From NCBI RefSeq assembly GCF_021401345.1, contig NZ_JACBGE010000016.1, positions 62,001 through 126,000 of the forward strand: DNA of 64,000 bases, in the 5' to 3' direction. Of the stretch, positions 55,220 through 64,000 are shown piece after piece; the first letter of the stretch is position 1, and every line of letters starts with the position of its first letter. Under the pieces are notes generated by a model, which saw only the letters and a list, made by a program, of their open reading frames with translations, did no database searches and was not told the origin of the DNA. The translations under genes were made by a program, and so were the position numbers. This DNA is from Hydrogenophaga sp. NFH-34 (GTDB taxonomy: Bacteria; Pseudomonadota; Gammaproteobacteria; Burkholderiales; Burkholderiaceae_C).

Positions 55220-57052
55220 ATGAACGCCGAAACCCTCTGGGTCTTTGCCCTGCTGGCCACCTGCGTGGCCTGCTTCATCGCCAACCGGCCCCGCATGGAC
55301 ATGGTCGCCCTCAGCGCCCTGGTCGCGCTGGTGCTCGGCGGCACGCTCGAGGTAGGCGAAGCGCTGGCCGGCTTCAGCGACCCCAACGTGATCCTGATCG
55401 CGGCCTTTTTCGTCATCGGCGAAGGCCTGGTGCGCACGGGCGTGGCGTTCCGGGTCGGGGACTGGCTGATCCGGCGCTCGGGCCCGAGCGAAACCCGCCT
55501 GCTGGTGCTGCTGATGCTCTCGGTGGCGCTGCTGGGCTCGGTGATGAGCTCCACCGGCGTGGTGGCCCTGTTCATCCCGGTGGTGATCAGCGTGGCCGGT
55601 CGCATCGGCGCTGCGCCCGGCCGGCTGATGATGCCGCTGGCCTTTGCCGCGCTCATCAGCGGCATGTTGACCCTGGTGGGCACGCCGCCCAATCTGGTGG
55701 TCAACAGCGAACTCTCGCGCGCCGGCCACGCGGAGTTCGGCTTTTTCGACTTCACCCCGGCCGGCCTTGTGGTGCTGGTGCTGGGACTGGGGTACATGCT
55801 GCTGGCGCGGCGCTGGCTGGCCCGGCGCACGCCCGCCGAACCGGCCCACCAGCGCCGCCGCCGCCGCGTGCGCGAACTGATCCACGACTACGAACTGCGC
55901 GACCGTGCGCGCCGGCTGCGGGTGACTGCCGACTCGCCCGTGATCGGCCACACCCTGGGTGAGTTGCAGCTGCGTGCCCGCTATGGCGCCAATGTGATCG
56001 CCATCGAACGCGAACGCCCGCTCGGGCCGGTGATGCTCACCACCTCGGCCAACCGCGACATCCTGGCCGGAGACACCCTGCTGGTGGACTTCACCCACGA
56101 ACACGCCGACCTGCCCCGTTTCCTGGAAGACACCCGTCTGCAGGACCGCTCGATCAAGAGCGACTACCTCACCGACCTGTCGCGCGAGATCGGCCTGGCC
56201 GAGGTCACGGTGCCGCCGGGCTCGGCACTGATCGGCAAAACCATCCTGCAACTGCGCATGCGCTCGCAGCGCGGCCTGAACGTGATCGGCCTGCGGCGCA
56301 ACGGCGAATCGCTCGCCGACCGCCTGCTGCAGGAAAAGCTGCGCCTGGGCGACACCCTGCTCGTGGCCGGCACCTGGAAAGGGATTCGCCTGCTGCACAC
56401 CCAGGCGCACGACTTCCTGGTGCTGACCCTGCCGGCCGAACTCGACGAAGCCGCCCCCGCGGCCAACCGCGCGCCGCTGGCGCTGCTGGCCCTGGGCGTC
56501 ACGGTCGGGCTGATGATCTCGGGCCTCGTGCCCAACGTGATGGCCGCGCTGGTCGGCTGCCTGCTCATGGGCGCCTTCGGCTGCCTGACGGCCGACAGCG
56601 CCTACCGCAGCCTGCACTGGCAGAGCCTGATCCTCATCGTCGGCATGCTGCCGTTCGCCATCGCGCTGCAAAAAACCGGCGGCATCGACGCCGTGGTCTC
56701 GGCCCTGCTGGGGCTGACCGGCCACGGCGCCCCCCGCACCGTGATGGCGCTGCTGTTCGTGCTCACGGCGCTGGTGGGGCTGTTCATCTCCAACACCGCC
56801 ACCGCCGTGCTCATGGCGCCGGTGGCCCTGGGCCTGGCCCAACAGCTCGGCGTCGCGCCGCACGCGTTCGCCATGACCGTGGCGCTGGCGGCATCGGCCG
56901 CGTTCATGACCCCGGTGTCCTCGCCGGTGAACACCCTGGTCATCGGCCCGGGGCACTACCGCTTCATGGACTTCGTGCGCATCGGCGTGCCATTCACCCT
57001 GCTGGTGCTGGGGGTCTGCGTGCTGGTGCTGCCCGTGCTGTTTCCTTTCTAG
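55220..57052 (+). CDS. SLC13/DASS-type permease with central RCK_C domains
   Basis: 610 aa. Two membrane halves flank a soluble middle. The first half has SDPNVILIAAFFVIGEGLVR and LTLVGTPPNLVVNSELSRAG (SNT-like motif); the middle (about 215-415) holds two TrkA_C/RCK_C domains (TADSPVIGHTLGELQLRARY, VPPGSALIGKTILQLRMRSQ); the second half has LFISNTATAVLMAPVALGLA and TPVSSPVNTLVIGPGHYRF. Such proteins carry dicarboxylates or sulfate; the substrate here is unknown. ATG at 55220. Confidence 0.9.
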   Translation: MNAETLWVFALLATCVACFIANRPRMDMVALSALVALVLGGTLEVGEALAGFSDPNVILIAAFFVIGEGLVRTGVAFRVGDWLIRRSGPSETRLLVLLMLSVALLGSVMSSTGVVALFIPVVISVAGRIGAAPGRLMMPLAFAALISGMLTLVGTPPNLVVNSELSRAGHAEFGFFDFTPAGLVVLVLGLGYMLLARRWLARRTPAEPAHQRRRRRVRELIHDYELRDRARRLRVTADSPVIGHTLGELQLRARYGANVIAIERERPLGPVMLTTSANRDILAGDTLLVDFTHEHADLPRFLEDTRLQDRSIKSDYLTDLSREIGLAEVTVPPGSALIGKTILQLRMRSQRGLNVIGLRRNGESLADRLLQEKLRLGDTLLVAGTWKGIRLLHTQAHDFLVLTLPAELDEAAPAANRAPLALLALGVTVGLMISGLVPNVMAALVGCLLMGAFGCLTADSAYRSLHWQSLILIVGMLPFAIALQKTGGIDAVVSALLGLTGHGAPRTVMALLFVLTALVGLFISNTATAVLMAPVALGLAQQLGVAPHAFAMTVALAASAAFMTPVSSPVNTLVIGPGHYRFMDFVRIGVPFTLLVLGVCVLVLPVLFPF

Positions 57053-57067
57053 TCAGGATGCGTGGCC

Positions 57068-58423
57068 ATGCCACCCGACAACGCCTACACCCCTCCCTAC
57101 GACCTGCGCGTGTTCGACCACCCCGGCGCGCTGGACGCCACCGCCTGGGACGCCCTGCTCGCGCAGCAGCCCGACCCGAGCCCGTTCCTGCGGCACGCCT
57201 ACCTCGCAGCCCTGCACGACAGCGGCAGCGCCGTCCCTGCCCGGGGCTGGACGCCCGCCTTCGTGACGCTGTGGCAAGGCAATGTGCTGCACGCGGCCTG
57301 CCCGCTCTACCTCAAGAGCCACTCCTATGGCGAATACGTGTTCGACTGGGCCTGGGCCAACGCCTACGAACAGCATGGTCTGCGCTACTACCCCAAAGCG
57401 CTGGTCGCGGTGCCGTTCACGCCGGTGCCCGGCGCCCGGCTGCTGGCACGCGACGAGACCGCCCGCGCCGCGCTGGTGCAGGCACTCGTCGCGTACGCCG
57501 AACAGGAAAAGCTCTCGTCGCTGCACTTGCTGTTCCTGTCGCCAACGGACGCCACTGCGTGCGAGGCCGCCGGACTGATGCTGAGGCACAACGTGCAATT
57601 CCACTGGAAGAACAGGGCCCCCACGCTCCACCGCGAGTGCGGGTCGCTGCCCCCCGAGGGGGCCGATCCTACTGGGGGCGTCATGGCGCCGGATCGTCAG
57701 GCCCCGTCGTCTGTCATTCCCGCGAACACGGGAATCCAGCCGATGGGAGCGCCTCCGGAAAACCGTCTTGATACCCCGGTGGCGAACCAGGGGCCCCGCT
57801 ACGCCCATTTCGAACACTTCCTGACCCACCTGCAGCAGGACAAGCGCAAAAAGATCCGTCAGGAACGCCGCAAGGTGGCCGACGCCAGGGTGCGCTTCCG
57901 CCATGCGCAGGGCCCGGCGATCAGCGAAGCGGACTGGGACTTCTTCTACCGCTGCTACGAGCGCACCTACCTCGAGCACGGCAACCCGCCCTACCTCAGC
58001 CGCGACTTTTTTGCGCGCATGGCGCGCGCCATGCCCGACAACTGGCTGCTGTTCACCGCCGAGCGCGAAGGCCGGCCCATCGCCACCAGCCTGATCGGCA
58101 TCGACCCCGCGCAGCGCGTGGCCTACGGCCGCTATTGGGGAGCGCTGGAGCGGGTCGACTGCCTGCACTTCGAGGCCTGCTACTACCAGCCCCTGGCCTG
58201 GTGCATTGAGTACGGCTACCTGCGCTTCGAAGGTGGCGCCCAGGGCGAACACAAGATGGCCCGCGCGCTGTTGCCTGTGTCCACCACCAGTGCCCACTGG
58301 CTCGCGCACCCGGCCTTTGCCGACGCGGTCGACCGTTTCCTGGAACGCGAGCGGGCCGGCGTGGCCGAATACCTCGACCATCTGCAGACCCGGCAACCCC
58401 TGCGCCCCGCGACAGGACCGTGA
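57068..58423 (+). CDS. DUF482 GNAT-superfamily protein with repeat-derived insertion
   Basis: 451 aa. DUF482 (peptidoglycan-related acyltransferase-like) blocks: SPFLRHAYLAALHDSGSAVP, YLKSHSYGEYVFDWAWANAY, DKRKKIRQERRKVADARVRF, AYGRYWGALERVDCLHFEAC. Between VQFHWKNRAPTLHREC and RYAHFEHFLTHL, where the family is continuous, lies a segment of about 40 residues (about 190-232) with GSLPPEGADPTGG and SSVIPANTGIQP, each encoded by a known type of dispersed repeat. ATG at 57068 has AGGA 9 bp upstream. Confidence 0.87.
   Translation: MPPDNAYTPPYDLRVFDHPGALDATAWDALLAQQPDPSPFLRHAYLAALHDSGSAVPARGWTPAFVTLWQGNVLHAACPLYLKSHSYGEYVFDWAWANAYEQHGLRYYPKALVAVPFTPVPGARLLARDETARAALVQALVAYAEQEKLSSLHLLFLSPTDATACEAAGLMLRHNVQFHWKNRAPTLHRECGSLPPEGADPTGGVMAPDRQAPSSVIPANTGIQPMGAPPENRLDTPVANQGPRYAHFEHFLTHLQQDKRKKIRQERRKVADARVRFRHAQGPAISEADWDFFYRCYERTYLEHGNPPYLSRDFFARMARAMPDNWLLFTAEREGRPIATSLIGIDPAQRVAYGRYWGALERVDCLHFEACYYQPLAWCIEYGYLRFEGGAQGEHKMARALLPVSTTSAHWLAHPAFADAVDRFLERERAGVAEYLDHLQTRQPLRPATGP
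57644..57663. repeat. GC-rich repeat core embedded in the DUF482 gene
   Basis: TCGCTGCCCCCCGAGGGGGC, identical over 20 bases to 31562-31581 in cysN, and in the same reading phase (LPPEGA). Palindromic core CCCCC-GA-GGGGG. Confidence 0.8.
57713..57738. repeat. VIPAN-type palindromic repeat, copy inside a gene
   Basis: GTCATTCCCGCGAACACGGG followed by AATCCA; matches 24 of 26 bases of 60806-60831. Inverted arms ATTCCCG/CGGGAAT. Read in frame as VIPANTGIQ. This repeat type is common in intergenic regions of many betaproteobacteria. Confidence 0.85.
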
Positions 58424-58487
58424 AAATCCTCGCACCCCGCCTCCCAACGCTGCAATGATTAGTAACACTTTAGGTACACTCCCGCGC

Positions 58488-58805
58488 ATGGATGACACCG
58501 ACGCCTTTTTCACCCAGACCGTCGTGGGCCCGGCCCAGACGGTGCTGATGGGAAGGCGGCTGGGGCCCAGAGAGGCCGCGGCCCAGGGGCTGCAACTGGA
58601 CCTGACCACCGGACAGAGCACGCTCTCCCGGCTCTGGCAGGACTGGGGCGTGCTCAGCCACGAGGGTGATGCGCCCGGGCAACCTCGCCGGCGCCCCGGC
58701 ACCCTGCGCCTCCGGCTCGAACGCCATGCGCTGTGGATCGGTACCAGCGGCCTGCTCGCACTGCTCGGCGCCGCCGCAGCCTGGGGAGCCTTGCTGTGGA
58801 ACTGA
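58488..58805 (+). CDS. Small membrane-anchored protein of the bactofilin locus
   Basis: 105 aa, not recognised. A polar N-terminal region (MDDTDAFFTQTVVGPAQTVL) is followed by a basic stretch (GQPRRRPGTLRLRLERHALW) and one C-terminal membrane helix (IGTSGLLALLGAAAAWGALL). ATG at 58488 (58455 also possible). Its end overlaps the first bactofilin gene by 10 bp. It may tether the bactofilins to the membrane (inference). Confidence 0.65.
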   Translation: MDDTDAFFTQTVVGPAQTVLMGRRLGPREAAAQGLQLDLTTGQSTLSRLWQDWGVLSHEGDAPGQPRRRPGTLRLRLERHALWIGTSGLLALLGAAAAWGALLWN

Positions 58806-59263
58806 AGCACCCGCAGGACATCCTGACCATCGACCCCGTGGCCATGAATGTGGTCAACCGGGTGGCCGCCGGCAGCCGGCTCGAGGGTGAGCTGCAGTTC
58901 GACGGCGGCCTGCTGGTGCAGGGCGAGGTCGCCGGCCATGTGCATGTCAACGGCCGGCTCATCATCTGGAACGGCGGCGTGGTCCGCGGTCGGGTGCGCG
59001 TCAATGGCGACGTCTACCTCTTCGGTCGCCTGGGTGAGCCGGGTGCCTCGCCCCACGACACCAGCCTGGAGTGCCTGGGCCAGGCCTTCGTCTCCAAGAC
59101 CGGCATTTCCACCGGCACCCTCATGGCCCGGCGCCTGCAGCTTTACGAAGGCGCCGACTTGCAGGGCCCGTTCAAGACCCTCAAACTCGGGGACAACCTG
59201 CCTGTGCTGCAGGAAGTCCATGGCCGGACGCCACCGGCCGGTTCCCGACGAGAGGCTCCATGA
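58796..59263 (+). CDS. Bactofilin (paralog 1)
   Basis: 155 aa of the polymer-forming DUF583 fold. Core: NRVAAGSRLEGELQFDGGLL, VQGEVAGHVHVNGRLIIWNG, GVVRGRVRVNGDVYLFGRLG, a helical-wheel beta repeat every 6-7 residues. GTG at 58796 (VELKHPQDILTID) is the most plausible start; ATG at 58844 is an alternative. Bactofilins form non-polar filaments lining the membrane and place cell-wall or polar proteins. Stop overlaps the next start (ATGA). Confidence 0.82.
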   Translation: MELKHPQDILTIDPVAMNVVNRVAAGSRLEGELQFDGGLLVQGEVAGHVHVNGRLIIWNGGVVRGRVRVNGDVYLFGRLGEPGASPHDTSLECLGQAFVSKTGISTGTLMARRLQLYEGADLQGPFKTLKLGDNLPVLQEVHGRTPPAGSRREAP

Positions 59264-59838
59264 AAGCGCGACGCTATCTCCACCCGTCCCGACATCTTGA
59301 TGAAGAGGAAGCACCGGTCTCCATGAACTACTCCGACGACATCCCCGGCGCCCCGGTGCCCGCCGAAGACGGCAGCGCCGCCCCCGATGCCTTGCAGGTC
59401 GACGTCGGGCGTGCCATGCCGCCCGCCCAGCCGGACCAGTTGCCTGTGCTGGCGCCCACGGTCCACGCCGCCCCGGCCGAGTCCCAGGAAACCGCGCCCA
59501 GTGGCCGGTCCATGCTGGCCGAAGGCCTGCACTTCGTGGGCAATGCCCTGCTCACGGGCCCCTGCAGCATTGCCGGCGAAGTGGACGGCAACCTGACGCA
59601 AGCCCCCGGTACGAGCGTCGCCGTGATCGTGACCGAAACGGGCCGGGTCAAAGGCGACATCACGGCCCACAAAATCTCCGTGATGGGGCGCACCGAGGGT
59701 GTGCTCGACTCCGGACCCGGTGAAGTGGCCCTGCACGACACCGCCAGCGTGCACGGTCTGGTGCGCTACGGCCGGATTCAGGTCAACGGCGCCGACCTGA
59801 ATGCCACGCTGGAGCGCGTGCCGGTCGCGAGGAACTGA
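59260..59838 (+). CDS. Bactofilin (paralog 2) with disordered N terminus
   Basis: 192 aa. About 85 residues rich in Pro/Ala/Asp/Glu (GAPVPAEDGSAAPDALQVDV) precede the bactofilin core (SMLAEGLHFVGNALLTGPCS, IAGEVDGNLTQAPGTSVAVI, GRVKGDITAHKISVMGRTEG). ATG at 59260 overlaps the previous stop; ATG at 59323 is an alternative. The flexible N terminus is typical and may bind clients. Confidence 0.82.
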   Translation: MKARRYLHPSRHLDEEEAPVSMNYSDDIPGAPVPAEDGSAAPDALQVDVGRAMPPAQPDQLPVLAPTVHAAPAESQETAPSGRSMLAEGLHFVGNALLTGPCSIAGEVDGNLTQAPGTSVAVIVTETGRVKGDITAHKISVMGRTEGVLDSGPGEVALHDTASVHGLVRYGRIQVNGADLNATLERVPVARN

Positions 59839-59850
59839 CCCGTCTGACTC

Positions 59851-60351
59851 ATGCGGTGGAAGTGGCTCTCCCGCGCAACCCCCATCCCCGCCGTTGCGGC
59901 CCTCGTGCCCGACGCCGAGGTGCTGCGGCGCTCGGCATTGGCCGCCAGTTGGCGGCGCGACCGCTGGGTGGGCCGCCGACGCCTATGGTGGCGCTGGCTG
60001 CTCTGGGCGCTGCCCCGCTACGTCGCTCCCCTGGTGGCCGCGCTGCTGCTGATCGGCTGGCTGGTCTGGCTGTGGGCCGGTCGCCCGTCGCTGCCCACTG
60101 GCCAGGCGGCCTTGGCCACCACCGTTCCGTTGCGAGCAAACACGCCCCACCGGCCGCCCCGGATCTTCGTGACCGACAGGCCTGCGGACGGCGAGACCGA
60201 ACTGCCGGCGCAGGACCGGACCGCCCTGCCGCTGCGGCTGGACGGCGGCCAGACACCCGCGGTGGCGACACCGGCCAGCGTCACTGGCGAATCGCCCCCG
60301 ATCACCCCTACACTCAAACCCGAAAACTGGTTGCACAGCAAGGAGCCCTGA
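59851..60351 (+). CDS. Single-pass membrane protein of the bactofilin locus
   Basis: 166 aa, not recognised. A basic N-terminal region (AASWRRDRWVGRRRLWWRWL) leads into one membrane helix (YVAPLVAALLLIGWLVWLWA), then a Pro/Thr-rich, probably periplasmic tail (about 75-166). It sits between bactofilins 2 and 3 with 12-bp and 4-bp gaps. It could link bactofilin filaments to the cell wall; inference from position and topology. Confidence 0.65.
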   Translation: MRWKWLSRATPIPAVAALVPDAEVLRRSALAASWRRDRWVGRRRLWWRWLLWALPRYVAPLVAALLLIGWLVWLWAGRPSLPTGQAALATTVPLRANTPHRPPRIFVTDRPADGETELPAQDRTALPLRLDGGQTPAVATPASVTGESPPITPTLKPENWLHSKEP

Positions 60352-60355
60352 TTCC

Positions 60356-60757
60356 ATGAGCCAAAACCCTGCCTCCACCCGCCTCGTTCCGGCCGAGCGG
60401 CTGTCCGCCATCACCAGCCTGATCGCCGAGGGTGCCGTCTTTGACGGCAACTTCCACACCACCCGCGACCAGGGCATCAAGGTGGACGGCCAGCTCAAGG
60501 GCAACATCACCTTCGAAAACGGCGGCACGCTGCACGTGGGCGCCACGGGCGTGGTGGAGAACACCCGGCTCGAAGCCGACTACGTGTTCATCGAAGGCAA
60601 GGTGATCGGCACCGTGATCGCGCGCAAGGCGCTCGAAATCACCGGCTCGGCCACGCTCATCGGCGACGCCAGCTACGACGAACTCATCGACATGCACCCA
60701 CGCGCCCGCGTGCGCGGCAAGATCGAATACCGCGGCGACATCGACGCGGAGATCTGA
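60356..60757 (+). CDS. Bactofilin (paralog 3)
   Basis: 133 aa, the most canonical of the three. ITSLIAEGAVFDGNFHTTRD, QGIKVDGQLKGNITFENGGT, LHVGATGVVENTRLEADYVF, IEGKVIGTVIARKALEITGS, and the end DMHPRARVRGKIEYRGDIDA. ATG at 60356. Last gene of the locus, followed by a repeat and a terminator. Confidence 0.88.
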   Translation: MSQNPASTRLVPAERLSAITSLIAEGAVFDGNFHTTRDQGIKVDGQLKGNITFENGGTLHVGATGVVENTRLEADYVFIEGKVIGTVIARKALEITGSATLIGDASYDELIDMHPRARVRGKIEYRGDIDAEI

Positions 60758-60805
60758 AAAGCGCCCGGGAGGCGCCGCCGCGCTGTCTGCAGACCCCGCT
60801 TCCCC

Positions 60806-60831
60806 GTCATTCCTGCGAACGCGGGAATCCA
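60806..60831. repeat. VIPAN-type palindromic repeat, intergenic copy
   Basis: GTCATTCCTGCGAACGCGGG followed by AATCCA, in the 3' region after bactofilin 3. Same family as 57713-57738 (24 of 26 bases), here outside any gene. Confidence 0.85.
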
Positions 60832-60839
60832 CCAGGCAC

Positions 60840-60878
60840 CAAAAAGCCTGCCGGGCTCACGCCACGGCAGGCTTTTTT
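60840..60878. terminator. Bidirectional terminator between bactofilin 3 and ppa
   Basis: AAAAAGCCTGCCG (60841-60853) and CGGCAGGCTTTTT (60865-60877), 13-bp perfect arms with an 11-nt loop, A run on one side and T run on the other. It ends both the bactofilin operon and convergent ppa. Confidence 0.92.
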
Positions 60879-60897
60879 CCGGTGAGCGCGAAGCGGC

Positions 60898-61440
60898 TCA
60901 GGCCTTGTTGGCATCCTTTTCGTAGGCCGCGATGCCGTCCAGGATTTCCTGGTGGGCAGCTTCCTTGCCGTCCCAGCCCGTCACCTTGACCCACTTGCCC
61001 GGGTCCAGATCCTTGTAGTGTTCGAAGAAGTGCTCGATGGACTTCAGGCGCACCGGGTTCAGGTCTTCCAGCTTCTGCCATTGCGAGTACAGCGGCAGGA
61101 TCTTTTCGGTCGGCACGGCCAGCACTTTGCCGTCGACGCCGCCTTCGTCTTCCATCTTCAGGATGCCCAGCGCGCGGCACGGCACGACCACACCCGGGGG
61201 CAGCGGCACGGGGGTGATCACCAGCACGTCCACCGGATCGCCATCACCCGCGATGGTCTTGGGCACGTACCCGTAGTTGGTCGGGTAGTGCATGGCGGTG
61301 TTCATGAAACGGTCGACAAAAATGCAGCCGGAGGCCTTGTCGACTTCGTACTTGATCGGGTCGCCGTTCATCGAGATTTCGATGATGACGTTGAACGCTT
61401 CGGGCACCTTGCTGCCAGGGGTGACGTGATCGAGAGACAT
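60898..61440 (-). CDS. ppa: Inorganic pyrophosphatase (soluble, family I)
   Basis: Hydrolyses cytosolic PPi, pulling biosynthetic reactions forward. 180 aa: [60 protein letters not shown] and the metal site [15 protein letters not shown]; usual length. Starts at ATG 61438-61440 and is divergent from hppA over 314 bp. Confidence 0.97.
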   Translation of the reverse strand: MSLDHVTPGSKVPEAFNVIIEISMNGDPIKYEVDKASGCIFVDRFMNTAMHYPTNYGYVPKTIAGDGDPVDVLVITPVPLPPGVVVPCRALGILKMEDEGGVDGKVLAVPTEKILPLYSQWQKLEDLNPVRLKSIEHFFEHYKDLDPGKWVKVTGWDGKEAAHQEILDGIAAYEKDANKA

Positions 61441-61754
61441 GGATGATTCTGTGGGTTGGGGAAAGGGTGATCGGCAGCGGCGAGCTGTGCGAAGCGCACA
61501 GCGCAGACCGGTGTGACGCGCCGCAGCAAGGGCTGCAGACGGTCGGGATTAACCCTGATTTTACTGATTCCAGACTGACTTCCTGATCCACATCAGTTCG
61601 CACACCCGCCGATTCCCGCTACATTGCGGCGGTTGGCCAATCGCCCTGCCCCGCGCCCTGCGGGCGTTGCGGACGCGAGGAAGCAACGCAATCGGGGGCC
61701 TCCCTCACCGCGTTGCCCCCTCCCTGTCAGACGCGAAACGAGCAGGAGAAAACG
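61441..61754. other. Divergent ppa/hppA intergenic region
   Basis: 314 bp with no gene. It must hold both promoters. Visible: a short AT-richer stretch (61545-61595) and an 18-bp-spaced GC-rich part near hppA; AGGAG precedes the hppA ATG. No clear operator or riboswitch was seen. Confidence 0.5.
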
Positions 61755-63797
<2,043 letters not shown>

Positions 63798-63816
63798 CGC
63801 GACGGCTCCCTGCCCT

Positions 63817-63841
63817 GCCCGCCCGTTCCGGCGGGCTTTTT
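63817..63841 (+). terminator. Intrinsic terminator of hppA
   Basis: GCCCGCC-CGTTCC-GGCGGGC followed by TTTTT, 19 bp after the hppA stop. Confidence 0.88.
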
Positions 63842-63856
63842 CAGGGATCGTGCCAA

Positions 63857-64000
63857 TCACTGCCAGCGCCGTGCGCCGGCCACGCACAGCACCGCACCCA
63901 GCGTCGCCGCCAGCATCGAGACGTTCACCGTTTCCTGCAGCAGCAGGGCCGCCAGCGCCAGACCGAAAAACGGCTGCAGCAGTTGCAACTGCCCCACTGC
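63857..64000 (-). CDS. EamA/DMT-family transporter (C-terminal 47 residues)
   Basis: The minus-strand frame entering from the right edge reads AVGQLQLLQPFFGLALAALL, LQETVNVSMLAATLGAVLCV and AGARRWQ, then stops at 63857-63859. This is the last part of an EamA drug/metabolite transporter domain (xxQLLQPxFxLxLAxLLLxE). The rest lies outside the window; substrate unknown. Confidence 0.75.
   Translation of the reverse strand, partial: AVGQLQLLQPFFGLALAALLLQETVNVSMLAATLGAVLCVAGARRWQ

Noticed and set aside
55076-56956. Long upstream extension of the nadE frame
   Set aside because: It is antisense to the SLC13 gene and ends at the true nadE ATG (55073-55075), where family similarity begins.
57053-59314. 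Minus-strand open frame of 753 codons
   Set aside because: Antisense to the DUF482 and bactofilin genes; no domain-like sequence.

Overview
This window is a stretch of a high-GC betaproteobacterial chromosome, most likely Comamonadaceae (Hydrogenophaga/Acidovorax-like). The call rests on the rimP-nusA-infB order, a sulfite reductase cluster with a DUF934 gene and no CysJ, a TrxR-like ferredoxin-NADP reductase, tandem type I and type II 2-isopropylmalate synthases, and GC-rich repeats with cores such as CCCCTCAAGGGG or CCCCCCGAGGGGGC. Most of it is core metabolism. Accessory material is limited to a small islet after a tRNA-Ser and a few small operons.

Layout. 1-3881 is the translation/transcription-factor operon infB(partial)-nusA-rimP (minus), bounded upstream by a terminator. 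Two small membrane-protein genes (DUF2788, DUF2189) follow. 5209-10895 is a complete yejABEF peptide-uptake operon (minus), divergent from fabI with only 39 bp between start codons. Next come an exported ATP-dependent DNA ligase (LigE), a DUF465 protein, a fold-I Arg/Lys/Orn decarboxylase, and an NfeD/stomatin pair. At 16811 lies tRNA-Ser(GGA), followed by a terminator, a frameshifted P4-type integrase remnant and an exported hypothetical protein: the scar of a mobile element. 18561-21469 (minus) is a tightly coupled four-gene operon (Rnk-like, double Usp, bactofilin-like beta-helix, GNAT-like) that I cannot match to a described system.

21758-25868 carries dsbB, fpr, yggX, stand-alone MnmC oxidoreductase and a double pseudo-receiver protein. 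26022-32185 is the assimilatory sulfate-reduction operon (TauE-type permease, cysI, DUF934, cysH, cysD, cysN), followed by fdxA and a type-2 ferredoxin reductase. 34355-34430 is tRNA-Asn(GTT). 34442-37080 is a PbrR/CadR-like MerR gene divergent from a Cys-rich exported peptide, lspA and a BdbC/DsbA pair, with a MerR-type promoter between them. 37083-38955 couples VanZ, aat and bpt (N-end rule transferases). An IclR regulator and pbpG converge on a 47-nt perfect palindrome acting as a bidirectional terminator.

41273-49229 (minus) is a branched-chain amino-acid cluster: ilvB-ilvH-ilvC-pssA, then a 17-aa leucine-rich leader peptide with a terminator/antiterminator, then leuA (type II) and leuA (type I). 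49485-55075 holds RDD, dgkA, a LOG-type hydrolase, a P-II protein, GST, Lrp/AsnC, a flavin reductase and nadE. 55220-60757 holds an SLC13 permease, a DUF482 GNAT protein interrupted in frame by two repeat types, and a locus of three bactofilins interleaved with two membrane proteins. The window closes with divergent soluble (ppa) and membrane, probably K+-independent (hppA), pyrophosphatases and the tail of an EamA transporter.

The strongest second-look items are the leucine attenuator, the metal-type MerR promoter heading an lspA/Dsb operon, the four-gene Usp/bactofilin-like operon, the three-bactofilin locus, the in-frame repeat insertions in cysN and the DUF482 gene, and the decayed integrase beside tRNA-Ser. 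No CRISPR array, rRNA, complete insertion sequence or intact phage was seen.
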